Assembly: GCA_050250695.1 (NCBI GenBank)
Contig: JBFWOE010000130.1
Span: forward strand, 1-9,127
Direction of reading: 5' to 3'
Length of the DNA stretch: 9,127 nucleotides
Origin: Ga0077527 sp050250695
GTDB lineage: Bacteria; Pseudomonadota; Gammaproteobacteria; Burkholderiales; SG8-41
In this document: one piece after another, positions 1-6,800 of the stretch
How positions within the stretch are numbered: position 1 is the stretch's first letter
How the letters are laid out: every line of letters starts with the position of its first letter
Made by a program: the position numbers and the translations under genes
Notes under the pieces: model-generated
The model's database searches: none
What the model saw: the letters and a program-made list of their open reading frames with translations, nothing else
What the model was told of the DNA's origin: nothing

Positions 1-518
1 CCCTCGATCGCCAGCGAATCTGTGCGGGCAATGATCACGAAATTGCCGTCGGTCTTGGCATCGGCCGACGCCTTGATCCGATCGGTCATTTCCTCCTTGC
101 TGACGATTTCCTTGTTCGGGCGATGGCCGCAGCGTTTCTGCATAACCTGGTCTTCGATGTGCATGGCCGCGGCGCCGAACTTGATCAACGATTTGACGGT
201 GCGCGCAATGTTGAAGGCTCCGCCAAAACCGGTGTCGACATCGACCAGCAGCGGCAGGTCGCAGACATCGGTGATGCGGCGCACGTCGGTAAGCACATCG
301 TCCAGCGTGCTGATCGCCAGATCGGGCAAGCCCAGCGAACCCGCTGCAACGCCGCCGCCGGACAGGTAAATCGCCTTGAAGCCGCTGCGCTGGGCCAGCC
401 GCGCGTGGTAGGCGTTGATGGCGCCGACGATCTGCAGCGGTTTTTCTGCCGCCACCGCCGCACGGAATTTCGCCCCTGCCGATTGCTGCGCTGCGCCGGG
501 TCGGGAAAGATCGGTCAT
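1..518 (-). CDS. prpB: 2-methylisocitrate lyase, N-terminal part (runs off left edge)
   Basis: This enzyme cleaves 2-methylisocitrate to pyruvate and succinate, the last step of the cytosolic 2-methylcitrate cycle for propionyl-CoA. Translation of the reverse strand from ATG at 518 gives 172 uninterrupted codons to the window edge; full-length PrpB is about 295 residues, so the C-terminal 40% is missing. Visible family marks are YLSGGGVAAGSLGLPD (51-66), the metal-binding stretch LLVDVDTGFGG (90-100) with D93 and D95, HIEDQ (120-124), and the active-site loop KRCGHRPNK (128-136) with the catalytic Cys130. The KRCGH loop and the close resemblance to enteric PrpB favour true methylisocitrate lyase over the related dimethylmalate lyase, oxaloacetate decarboxylase or PEP mutase. 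An AGGAG Shine-Dalgarno (525-529 complement) lies 6 nt before the ATG. The gene is divergent from the IclR-family gene and may share its operator. Confidence 0.9.
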   Translation of the reverse strand, partial: MTDLSRPGAAQQSAGAKFRAAVAAEKPLQIVGAINAYHARLAQRSGFKAIYLSGGGVAAGSLGLPDLAISTLDDVLTDVRRITDVCDLPLLVDVDTGFGGAFNIARTVKSLIKFGAAAMHIEDQVMQKRCGHRPNKEIVSKEEMTDRIKASADAKTDGNFVIIARTDSLAIE

Positions 519-614
519 GGAATGCTCCTGTTTTTGGGAATGGCCGCCTCGCCGGCTGCCGTCACGGATGGATCCGGAACACCGGACCGGCGCGCCTGGC
601 CCGCCCCGGGGCTG

Positions 615-635
615 TTTGTCCGGAATCTGGACAAA
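615..635. promoter_or_regulatory. Candidate IclR-type operator: 21-bp palindrome
   Basis: The arms TTTGTCCGGA (615-624) and TCTGGACAAA (626-635) flank a central A at 625. Nine of ten base pairs match; the only mismatch is g622/t628. The palindrome lies in the 232-bp divergent region between the prpB-type gene and the IclR-family gene, where an autoregulated IclR protein would be expected to bind. Size and symmetry fit IclR-family sites, which are usually 15-20 bp palindromes. Binding by this particular regulator is inferred from position only. Confidence 0.6.
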
Positions 636-641
636 ATGGAA

Positions 642-652
642 CCTGGAACAAA
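642..652. promoter_or_regulatory. Possible third operator half-site (direct repeat)
   Basis: CCTGGAACAAA repeats the right arm of the 615-635 palindrome (TCTGGACAAA) in the same orientation, 16 nt further on, with one inserted A. A palindrome plus an extra direct half-site is the known operator layout of the IclR-family activators PcaU and PobR. The short tandem TGGAACC/TGGAACA (637-650) is part of the same element. Confidence 0.4.
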
Positions 653-687
653 AAAATGTCGCCGAAAAGATAGCACAGGGCAGGGTA

Positions 688-716
688 TTCCGCTAGGACG
701 GATGCGGTGGCATAAT
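688..716 (+). promoter_or_regulatory. Weak candidate promoter for the IclR-family gene
   Basis: CATAAT (711-716) is a good -10 hexamer (5 of 6 to TATAAT), 34 nt before the ATG at 751. The hexamer 17 nt upstream, TTCCGC (688-693), matches the -35 consensus poorly. The operator palindrome lies about 50-70 nt upstream of this -10, a distance that would suit activation. Confidence 0.3.
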
Positions 717-750
717 CCCGGCTCCCAAGTCTCACGATTCGGACTAAGTT

Positions 751-1560
751 ATGGCCACGGCTAAAGACTCCGCTGATGACTCCCAGGGCCGGCTGACCGG
801 CACCCAAAGCATAGAACGCGCCCTGCTGCTGTTGCGCGAAATCGCCGCTCACAACCGCGCGGGATCGCGTCTGCTCGACCTGGCCACCCGCACCAGCCTG
901 CAGCGCCCCACCGTGCACCGCATGCTGAAATGCCTGGCGCATGAAGGCATGGTGCAGCAGGACCCTGAAACCCACCGCTATTTTCTCGGTGCCATGGCCT
1001 TCGAACTCGGGTTGACCGCGGCGCCACGCTTCAACCTGCGCGAAATCTGCCATCCGGCGATGACGCGCATTGCCGAGGCCACCAGCGACACGGTGTTCCT
1101 GACCCAGCGCAGCGGGCTCGATGCGGTGTGCATAGACCGCCACGAAGGCACTTTCCCGATCAAGACCTTCACGCTGGAGATCGGCATGCGCCGGCCACTG
1201 GGCGTAGGCACCGGCAGCCTCGCCATACTCGCGGCGCTGCCCGAAGAGGAATTCCGCAGCATCATCGCCAGCAACGAACCGCGGCTGGCAGAACACGGCC
1301 TCAGCGGGCCGACGCTGCTGTCGCAGGCGCGCAAGGCGCAGAAACTGGGTTACGCCGTGCGCGAAACCCCGACGCTCGCCGGCGTGCGTTCCATCGGCCA
1401 GGTTTTGCGCAACCAGAGCGGCGTGCCGTTCGCCGCGCTGTCGATCTCGGCCATCAGCAGCCGCATGAACGACCGGCGGGTGCAGGAACTGGCGACCACG
1501 CTGCGCAACGAATCGCGACTGATCGAACGCCAGATCGCCAACGGCATGGAAATCCGCTAG
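751..1560 (+). CDS. IclR-family transcriptional regulator
   Basis: A DNA-binding one-component regulator of 269 residues, typical for the family. Residues about 15-80 form the winged helix-turn-helix (GTQSIERALLLLREIA, then recognition helix LQRPTVHRMLKCLAHEG at 50-66, then the wing HRYFLG at 75-80). Residues about 90-265 form the GAF-like IclR effector domain, with the usual GVGTGSLAILAALP (151-164) and a YAVRETPTLAGVRSIGQ stretch (201-217). It probably senses the pathway substrate or a CoA-free acid and controls both the plus-strand cluster and the divergent prpB-type gene. The start at 751 has only a weak GGA (741-743) as ribosome binding site, but the N-terminus has the normal length. Whether it activates or represses cannot be told; the palindrome plus direct half-site upstream is like that of the activators PcaU/PobR. 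It lies 64 bp before the first structural gene, in the same direction. Confidence 0.92.
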   Translation: MATAKDSADDSQGRLTGTQSIERALLLLREIAAHNRAGSRLLDLATRTSLQRPTVHRMLKCLAHEGMVQQDPETHRYFLGAMAFELGLTAAPRFNLREICHPAMTRIAEATSDTVFLTQRSGLDAVCIDRHEGTFPIKTFTLEIGMRRPLGVGTGSLAILAALPEEEFRSIIASNEPRLAEHGLSGPTLLSQARKAQKLGYAVRETPTLAGVRSIGQVLRNQSGVPFAALSISAISSRMNDRRVQELATTLRNESRLIERQIANGMEIR

Positions 1561-1578
1561 GAAATACGCCAGTCCCGC

Positions 1579-1594
1579 GGGCGGCCAGCCGCCC
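1579..1594 (+). other. GC-rich hairpin between regulator and binding-protein gene
   Basis: GGGCGG (1579-1584), loop CCAG, CCGCCC (1589-1594) form a perfect 6-bp GC-only stem in the 64-bp gap after the regulator gene. No T-run follows, so it is not a standard intrinsic terminator. It could reduce read-through or stabilise an mRNA end. Confidence 0.4.
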
Positions 1595-1624
1595 TCAGCA
1601 ACAGTCCGCAAAGAGGAAGGCCGC

Positions 1625-2593
1625 ATGAAATCTGCAATCCACCGGCTCGCCGCCTTTGGCATCGCCGCCGTTCTGTGCTGCGGCGCCTTTGCCCAAAACT
1701 ATCCGTCCAAACCGGTCCGCTTCGTCGTGCCTTATCCGCCCGGCGGCAGCAACGACGTGCTGACACGCATCACTGCCCAGGCAATGAGCCCGGGGCTGGG
1801 GCAGCAGGTGGTCATCGACAACCGCAGCGGGGCCGGCGGCATGATCGGCGCCGACAATGTCGCAAAGTCCCCGGCCGACGGCTACTCCATCGTCAACGTC
1901 CAGGCTTCATTCACCGCCAATGCCGCACTGCGCACAAAAATGGCCTACGACCCGCTGCGCGATTTCGCTTACCTCGGCATGATGGCCCGTGGTCCGCTGC
2001 TGATGGTGGTGCATCCCTCGCTGCCGGTCAAAACCGCCCGCGAGTTCATCGCGCTGGCCAAGGCCCGCCCCGGACAGATCAACTACGGTTCCACCGGCAC
2101 CGGCGGCCACAACCACCTCGCCTCCGAACTGTTCAAGCGCATGGCCGGTATCAACATCGTGCACGTGCCGTACAAGGGCGTAGCGCCCGCGCTGACCGAC
2201 CTGATGGGCGGTCATACGCAACTGGTGATGACCAGCCTGCCTTCGGCCATGACCCAGGTGCAGGCCGGCCGCCTCAAGGCGCTGGCCGTAGGCAGCGCGC
2301 AGCGCTCCTCGTTCATGCCCGGACTGCCGACCCTCGGCGAAAGCGGCGTCAAGGGTTACGTCGCTGAATTCTGGTGGGGCCTCGCTGCCCCGGCAAAAAC
2401 CCCGCCGGCGATCCTCGAGCGGCTGTCCACGGAACTGGCGAAAGCGCTGCAGTCCCCCGACCTGAAAAAACGCTTCGCCACCGAGGGTGCGGAACCGAGC
2501 ACCATGGCAGGCGGCGAATTCACCAAATTCATCGTTAACGAAATCACGCGCTGGCGCAAAGTCGCGCAGGAAACCGGCATCAGGACGGATTGA
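1625..2593 (+). CDS. TTT-family (Bug/TctC) periplasmic solute-binding protein 1
   Basis: An extracytoplasmic substrate-binding receptor of 322 residues, the usual Bug length. The signal peptide has KSAIHR followed by a hydrophobic core and an AFA|Q cleavage site after residue 23. Family motifs in order are PYPPGGSNDVLTR (36-48), IDNRSGAGGMIGAD (64-77), SPADGYS (82-88), INYGSTGTGGHNH (152-164), VPYKGVAPALTDLMGG (181-196) and PTLGESG in the C-terminal lobe. These loops hold the carboxylate and waters in solved Bug structures, so a carboxylic-acid ligand is likely, but the ligand cannot be named. A strong AGAGGAAGG (1612-1620) precedes the ATG. The gene overlaps the next one by one base (TGATG), which implies co-translation. 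No TctA/TctB membrane subunits are in the window, so it would rely on membrane subunits encoded elsewhere or act in sensing. Confidence 0.93.
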   Translation: MKSAIHRLAAFGIAAVLCCGAFAQNYPSKPVRFVVPYPPGGSNDVLTRITAQAMSPGLGQQVVIDNRSGAGGMIGADNVAKSPADGYSIVNVQASFTANAALRTKMAYDPLRDFAYLGMMARGPLLMVVHPSLPVKTAREFIALAKARPGQINYGSTGTGGHNHLASELFKRMAGINIVHVPYKGVAPALTDLMGGHTQLVMTSLPSAMTQVQAGRLKALAVGSAQRSSFMPGLPTLGESGVKGYVAEFWWGLAAPAKTPPAILERLSTELAKALQSPDLKKRFATEGAEPSTMAGGEFTKFIVNEITRWRKVAQETGIRTD

Positions 2594-3852
2594 TGCCGGA
2601 GATGGGCATCATGCCGCAACGCGCTTACGACGGGACCGCGCGCGGCCCGCTGCACGGCGTGCGCGTTCTCGACCTGTCACGCCTGGTGGCTGGCAATACC
2701 CTGACCCAGTTTCTCGCCGATTTCGGCGCCGAAGTCATCAAGGTCGAACCGCCGGCCGGCGACACGCTTCGTGCGTGGAAAACCGGCGACGTACAAACCA
2801 ACTGGAAAATCTACGCCCGCAGCAAAAAAAGCCTGGGGCTCGAACTGCGCAAGCCGGAGGCGCGGGAGCTGTTAAAAAAGCTCGTTCCTTCGGCGCGGAT
2901 GTTCATCGAAAGTTTCCGTCCCGGTACCCTGGAAAAAATGGGGCTGGCCCCTGAAGTGCTGCTGAAAATCAATCCCGGACTGGTGATCGTGCGCATTTCC
3001 GGCTGGGGCCAGGACGGCCCATACAGCCGCCGCCCCGGTTTCGGCACGCTGGTCGAAGGCATGTCCGGCTTCGCTTCGTTCAACGGCTTCGCCGACCGCG
3101 AACCGGTGCTGCCGCCGATGTACCTCGCCGACACCGTCGCCGGGCTCTACGGTGCAGCGGCGGTGATGACGGCATTGCGCGAAGTCGAGGTGAACGGCGG
3201 CCGCGGCCAGGTCATCGACCTGCCGCTGCTTGATCCGCTGTTCGCGGTGCTCGGCCCTCAGGCCGCCAACTACCGGCTCACCGGCAAGGTCAAGCCGCGA
3301 ACCGGCAGCCGCTCCACCAATGCCGGACCGCGCAACGCCTACAAGTGCAAGGACGGGCTCTACGTCTGCCTGTCGTCGTCGACGCAGAAAATGGCTGAAC
3401 GCCTGTTCCATTCCATCGGCCGCCCTGAATTCATAAACGACCCGCGTTACAGTACCAATGCGGAACGCGTCAAACACGCCGGGGAACTCGATGCCGTGAT
3501 CGGCGATTTCATCGCGCAGCGCACCCAGGCCGAGAATGTCGCCTTCTTCGAAAAAGCCGAGGTCACCATTGGCCCGATCTATGACATCAGGCAGATACTC
3601 GAAGATCCACATTTCATCGCGCGCGAAGTGATCGCCGACTATCCCGACGAGGACATGGTTGCCTTCCCGATGCATCATGTCGTGCCGCGCCTGTCCGGCA
3701 CGCCGGGTTCGATCCGCACGCCGGCACCGAAGCTCGGCGAACACAATGCGGCGCTGCTCTCCGAAATCGGCGTCGATGCCGCCGCCTACGGTAAATTGCT
3801 TGCGGCCGGCATTGCCTGCGCCGGCGAAGACGCTCCTGCCACCGAAGAATGA
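2593..3852 (+). CDS. Class III (CaiB/BaiF) CoA-transferase 1
   Basis: A cytosolic enzyme that moves CoA between acyl-CoA and a free carboxylic acid, 419 residues from the ATG at 2593. It has the family N-terminus GPLHGVRVLDLSRLVAGN (18-35), the CoA-binding FLADFGAEVIKVEPPAGD (40-57), ISGWGQDGPYSRRPGFG (135-151), and the catalytic aspartate in MYLADTVAGLYGA (D180), which forms the acyl-anhydride/glutamyl-like intermediates in this family. The C-terminal part has TPAPKLGEHN. The ATG shares its A with the preceding TGA, and an AGGA (2582-2585) sits 7 nt upstream; ATGs at 2602 and 2611 are possible alternatives, the latter behind GGAG. It lies just before the CitE-like gene, which suggests that it makes that enzyme's CoA substrate (for example a citramalate- or itaconate-type acid). 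Substrate specificity in this family is not readable from sequence. Confidence 0.93.
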   Translation: MPEMGIMPQRAYDGTARGPLHGVRVLDLSRLVAGNTLTQFLADFGAEVIKVEPPAGDTLRAWKTGDVQTNWKIYARSKKSLGLELRKPEARELLKKLVPSARMFIESFRPGTLEKMGLAPEVLLKINPGLVIVRISGWGQDGPYSRRPGFGTLVEGMSGFASFNGFADREPVLPPMYLADTVAGLYGAAAVMTALREVEVNGGRGQVIDLPLLDPLFAVLGPQAANYRLTGKVKPRTGSRSTNAGPRNAYKCKDGLYVCLSSSTQKMAERLFHSIGRPEFINDPRYSTNAERVKHAGELDAVIGDFIAQRTQAENVAFFEKAEVTIGPIYDIRQILEDPHFIAREVIADYPDEDMVAFPMHHVVPRLSGTPGSIRTPAPKLGEHNAALLSEIGVDAAAYGKLLAAGIACAGEDAPATEE

Positions 3853-3894
3853 CCTCGGCCGCGTGCCCCTGAAACCATCGCAAAGGATTTCACC

Positions 3895-4806
3895 ATGTAC
3901 CGCGAACTCCCCGTCTGGCGCTCCCTGATGTACGTCCCGGTCAATGTCGAAAAATACGTCGACAAGGCACATACCCGCGGCGCCGACGTGATCCAGCTAG
4001 ACATCGAAGACAGCGTGCCGCCCGCCGAAAAGGCCAATGCACGCAAGCTGGTCGAGAAAAACGCTGCTCGCGTGAGGCGCGGCGGCGCCGACGTCGTGGT
4101 GCGCATCAACCAGCCGCTGGCGCTGGCGGTGCGCGACATCGAGCATTCGGTATGCCCCGACGTCGACGGCATTGCGGTGACCAAGGCCAGCGGTGTTTCC
4201 CACCTGCAACTGCTCGACGAACTGGTCAGCGAGCTTGAGCAGAAACGCGGCATGGCGGTCGGCCACACGAAATTCATCACCATGATCGAAACGCCGGAAG
4301 CTTTCTTCAAAATCCGCGAGATCACCACCGCGACCAGCCGCATCATCGCCTGCAACATCGGCGGCGAGGACTACGCGCTGAACTGCAACATGCAACCCAC
4401 CGGCGACGCGCTGTTTTATCCGAAACAGCACATGATTTTTGCCGCCAGCGCCGCCGGCATCATGCCGCTGGGTTTCATCGACAGCGTCGCCGCCTTCGGC
4501 GACTGGGACAACTTCCGCAAAATGGTGCGCCGTTCGCGTGACTTCGGCTTCATGGGCGCGGGCTGCATCCACCCCGGCCAGGTCACCATCGTCAATGAGG
4601 AATACAAACCCAGCGCGGCCGAGGTTGAATACGCGCGCAAGGTCATCGCGCTCGACAAGGAAGCGGCCGCCGCCGGCCGCGGTTCTTTCGCGCTAGACGG
4701 AAAGATGATCGACATCCCGATCATCGTGCGCGCCGAGCGCCTGCTCAAACGCTTTGACGCAATCACCGCGCGCGAATCGAAAACGCTGGCGGCGATGAAG
4801 GCTTGA
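3895..4806 (+). CDS. CitE-like HpcH/HpaI-family acyl-CoA lyase
   Basis: A 303-residue TIM-barrel C-C lyase of the citrate lyase beta subunit-like family, which splits or condenses 3-hydroxyacyl-CoA thioesters (citramalyl-CoA, malyl-CoA and similar) into acetyl-CoA plus a 2-oxoacid, with Mg2+. Visible marks are RSLMYVP (9-15), QLDIEDSVPPAEK (34-46), the CoA/substrate Arg in VVRIN (R70), the metal-ligand Glu in MIETPEAF (E132), GGEDYALNCN (156-165) with D159 as second probable ligand, and GAGCIHPGQV (221-230). It is a stand-alone enzyme: no citD/citF genes are nearby, so it is not part of the fermentative citrate lyase complex. AAAGGA (3882-3887) lies 7 nt before the ATG, and the gap to CoA-transferase 1 is 42 bp. 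With the MaoC-type hydratase further on, citramalyl-CoA lyase is the best guess; malyl-CoA or a related lyase is possible. Confidence 0.88.
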   Translation: MYRELPVWRSLMYVPVNVEKYVDKAHTRGADVIQLDIEDSVPPAEKANARKLVEKNAARVRRGGADVVVRINQPLALAVRDIEHSVCPDVDGIAVTKASGVSHLQLLDELVSELEQKRGMAVGHTKFITMIETPEAFFKIREITTATSRIIACNIGGEDYALNCNMQPTGDALFYPKQHMIFAASAAGIMPLGFIDSVAAFGDWDNFRKMVRRSRDFGFMGAGCIHPGQVTIVNEEYKPSAAEVEYARKVIALDKEAAAAGRGSFALDGKMIDIPIIVRAERLLKRFDAITARESKTLAAMKA

Positions 4807-4833
4807 CCGCTCGCACTTCCGCCTGACGGGCGA

Positions 4834-4862
4834 TTCTCTTTCCTTGCGCGGTCGGCTACGAT
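4834..4862 (+). promoter_or_regulatory. Weak candidate internal promoter before binding protein 2
   Basis: TTCTCT (4834-4839) and TACGAT (4857-4862) are spaced by 17 nt, in the 99-bp gap between the lyase gene and the ATG at 4906. Each matches consensus at only 3-4 of 6 positions. The size of the gap is the stronger argument for a separate start here. Confidence 0.22.
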
Positions 4863-4881
4863 GGCGCACCATGCGCTCATC
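4860..4881 (+). other. Stem-loop in leader of binding protein 2
   Basis: GATGGCGCA (4860-4868), loop CCA, TGCGC (4872-4876), bulged T (4877) and CATC (4878-4881) pair into a 9-bp stem with one bulge. It ends 14 nt before the GGGAGGAG ribosome binding site and could protect or modulate the leader. It may be chance in GC-rich DNA. Confidence 0.3.
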
Positions 4882-4905
4882 CGTGCGTGGATCACGGGAG
4901 GAGTT

Positions 4906-5874
4906 ATGAAAAATATCAATAAAATCAAGTATTTAATTTTTGTCGCGCTGATTGCCTGCGTGTCACCGGCATTGGCACAGTCCGCTAAGTTTCCGGCCAA
5001 ACCGGTGCGCATCATCGTCGCATTCCCGCCCGGCAGTTCCACCGACATCGTCGCACGCGTGGTCGGCGAACGCCTGACCGGGATCTGGGGCCAGAACGTG
5101 GTGATCGAAAACCGCCCCGGCGCCTCGGGCAACATCGGCACCCAGGTCGCGCTGCGCGCCAATCCCGACGGCCACACGCTGTTCATGAACAGCTCGGCGA
5201 TCGCAGTCAACGTGACGCTGTATTCGAAGCCCGGTTATGCGATGAAGGACATCATCCCCGTCCTGCAGGGTCCAACCACGCCCAACCTGATTACCGTGCA
5301 TCCTTCGGTCAGCGCGAAAACGCTGCAGGAGCTGATCGCACTGGCGAAAACCACGCCGCTGAGTTACGGCTCGTCGGGCACCGGTACCACACCGCACCTC
5401 GACATGGAGCTGCTGTTCAAGACGCTGAGCAAAACCGACATCACCCACGTGCCGTACAGCCCGGCGGCGGCCGCTTCGGCGGTGGTCGGCAACCAGGTCC
5501 AGGTCGGTGCGACATCGATGCCGCCGGCCGTGCCTTTCGTCAAGAACGGGCGCCTGCGCGCCATCGCCGTCACCACAGCGAAACGCTCACCGGTACTGCC
5601 CGATGTGCCGGCAGTCGCCGAATCCGGCTTCCCCGGTTTCGACGATTACACCTGGTTCTCGGTGTTCGCCCCGGCAGGCGTGCCGGCGGCTGTCGTCCGG
5701 CAGGTGAACCGCGACTTCAGTGCCGCGCTGCAGTCGCCGGCGGCGAAGGAACGCCTCAACGCGCTGTCGCTGGAATTCACGCCGAACACTCCGGCCGAAT
5801 TCGCGGCGCGCCTGAAATCCGAAGTCGCCAAATACGCGCAGATCGTCAGGCAGTCCGGCGCACGCGTCGACTGA
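4906..5874 (+). CDS. TTT-family (Bug/TctC) periplasmic solute-binding protein 2
   Basis: A second periplasmic carboxylate-binding receptor, again 322 residues. The start at 4906 is chosen over the in-frame ATG at 4861 because GGGAGGAG (4896-4903) lies directly before it and because it gives a clean signal peptide: MKNINKIK, hydrophobic core, ALA|Q cleavage after residue 24. Family motifs are VAFPPGSSTDIVAR (38-51), IENRPGASGNIGTQ (67-80), NPDGHT (86-91), a YGSSGTGTTPH loop, and VPAVAESGFPGFDDY in the C-terminal lobe. It differs from protein 1 at ligand-loop positions (PGSSTD against PGGSND, HVPYSPAAAA against HVPYKGVAPA), so the two probably bind different ligands. The first codons are markedly AT-rich compared with the rest. 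The dioxygenase gene follows after only 7 bp, which ties this receptor to the aromatic step. No TTT membrane genes are present. Confidence 0.92.
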   Translation: MKNINKIKYLIFVALIACVSPALAQSAKFPAKPVRIIVAFPPGSSTDIVARVVGERLTGIWGQNVVIENRPGASGNIGTQVALRANPDGHTLFMNSSAIAVNVTLYSKPGYAMKDIIPVLQGPTTPNLITVHPSVSAKTLQELIALAKTTPLSYGSSGTGTTPHLDMELLFKTLSKTDITHVPYSPAAAASAVVGNQVQVGATSMPPAVPFVKNGRLRAIAVTTAKRSPVLPDVPAVAESGFPGFDDYTWFSVFAPAGVPAAVVRQVNRDFSAALQSPAAKERLNALSLEFTPNTPAEFAARLKSEVAKYAQIVRQSGARVD

Positions 5875-5881
5875 TCGAGCG

Positions 5882-6733
5882 ATGCGCAACGTCACTGCCG
5901 ACACCCTCACGCAGGCCGTCGTGCGTTCGTTCGCCGGCGCCGCCGATCCGCGTTTCCGCCTGATCATCGAGCGCCTGGTGCACCACCTGCACGCGTTTGC
6001 GCGCGACGTGAACCTGACGCCGGAGGAATGGAAGGCCGGCATCGATTTCCTGCACAACGCCGGAAAAATCTCCACCGATGCGCGCAACGAGTTCATCCTC
6101 GCCTCGGACGTACTCGGCCTGTCGTCGCTGGTCGACCTGCTCGCCAGCGGCGCGGGCGCTACCGAGCGCAGCGCGCTGGGACCGTTCCACGCCGAGGGTT
6201 CGCCGCTGCTTGAAGTCGGGGGCGACCTCAAGCGCGACAACGACGGCGAACCGATGCTGGTGCGGGGCCATGTGTTCGACGTCGACGGCCACCCTGTTCC
6301 CGGCGCACAACTCGATTTTTGGCAGGCCGCAGTCAACGGCTTGTACTGGCAGCAGGATCCGGCGCAGGATCCGCACAACCTGCGCTTCCGCATGGTGACC
6401 GGCGATGACGGCGTGTATGCCTTCACCACGGTACGGCCTGCGCCCTATACCGTGCCCTACGACGGCCCGGTCGGTGACCTGCTGCGCGCCGGCGGCCGCC
6501 ATGCGTGGCGGCCCGCGCACTTCCATTTCATCGTCAGCGCCGAAGATTTCCATGCACTGACCACCGAAGTATTTTTCGCCGACGACCGCTACATCGACGA
6601 GGACGCCGTGTTCGGCGTGCGCCAGTCGCTGCTGGTCAATCTGCGCATGGACAGCGACCCCGAACTGTCACGGCGTTACCGACTGCCGCTGCCCTTTCAC
6701 AGTGTGGAGTTCGACTTCCGCCTGAGCCGCTGA
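5882..6733 (+). CDS. Intradiol ring-cleavage dioxygenase, hydroxyquinol 1,2-dioxygenase type
   Basis: A non-haem Fe(III) dioxygenase that cleaves a catecholic ring between the two hydroxyls. Its 283 residues comprise an N-terminal catechol-dioxygenase dimerisation domain (about 1-110, with LTPEEWKAGIDFLHNAGK and the SALGPFHAEGSP link) and a C-terminal beta-sandwich catalytic domain (about 125-280). All four predicted iron ligands are present: Y155 in NGLYWQQDP, Y189 in RPAPYTVPYDGPVG, and H213 and H215 in WRPAHFHFIV. The DGPVG and RPAHxHF signatures and the length fit hydroxyquinol 1,2-dioxygenases better than protocatechuate 3,4-dioxygenase (two subunits) or chlorocatechol enzymes. The ATG is 7 bp after the preceding stop, with only a weak GAG before it, so translation is probably coupled. 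Hydroxyquinol cleavage gives maleylacetate, but no maleylacetate reductase is nearby, so the real substrate may be a substituted catechol or hydroxyquinol. Confidence 0.88.
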   Translation: MRNVTADTLTQAVVRSFAGAADPRFRLIIERLVHHLHAFARDVNLTPEEWKAGIDFLHNAGKISTDARNEFILASDVLGLSSLVDLLASGAGATERSALGPFHAEGSPLLEVGGDLKRDNDGEPMLVRGHVFDVDGHPVPGAQLDFWQAAVNGLYWQQDPAQDPHNLRFRMVTGDDGVYAFTTVRPAPYTVPYDGPVGDLLRAGGRHAWRPAHFHFIVSAEDFHALTTEVFFADDRYIDEDAVFGVRQSLLVNLRMDSDPELSRRYRLPLPFHSVEFDFRLSR

Positions 6734-6758
6734 TACAGCCGCAGCGCGGTCCATGCCG

Positions 6759-6764
6759 TAAAAT
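6759..6764 (+). promoter_or_regulatory. Candidate -10 element before the MaoC-type gene
   Basis: TAAAAT (5 of 6 to TATAAT) lies in the 67-bp gap between the dioxygenase and hydratase genes, 36 nt before the ATG at 6801, framed by CCG...CGG. No convincing -35 hexamer is present at 16-18 nt. It might start a separate hydratase/CoA-transferase transcript. Confidence 0.3.
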
Positions 6765-6800
6765 CACGGGCTTTCACCGCAACAATCGAGGCACTCCCGC

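Noticed and set aside
123..764. Plus-strand frame of 213 codons across the prpB start and the divergent region
   Set aside because: It runs opposite the clear PrpB reading frame and through the control region, with low-complexity composition and no family features.
1579..1594. Reading the GC-rich hairpin as an intrinsic terminator after the regulator gene
   Set aside because: The stem is only 6 bp and is followed by TCAGCAACAG, with no T-run.
562..1662. Long open frame on the minus strand (366 codons) opposite the regulator gene
   Set aside because: It mirrors the IclR gene, shows no recognisable family features, is arginine/alanine/glycine/histidine-rich and runs through the operator region. 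It is a typical antisense shadow in GC-rich DNA.
2872..3972. Long minus-strand frame (366 codons) opposite CoA-transferase 1
   Set aside because: Fully antisense to a well-supported gene, with no family motifs and no plausible ribosome binding context.
3895..4806. Citrate lyase beta subunit (citE) of the fermentative complex
   Set aside because: No citD, citF or citC genes adjoin it, and the context of CoA-transferases points to a stand-alone acyl-CoA lyase.
4805..4853. GACCGC ... GCGGTC pair after the lyase gene as a terminator stem
   Set aside because: Only 6 bp with a loop of nearly 40 nt and no T-run; likely chance.
4861..4905. Upstream in-frame ATG for binding protein 2
   Set aside because: It would put 15 extra residues before a complete signal peptide and has no ribosome binding site, whereas GGGAGGAG lies right before the ATG at 4906.
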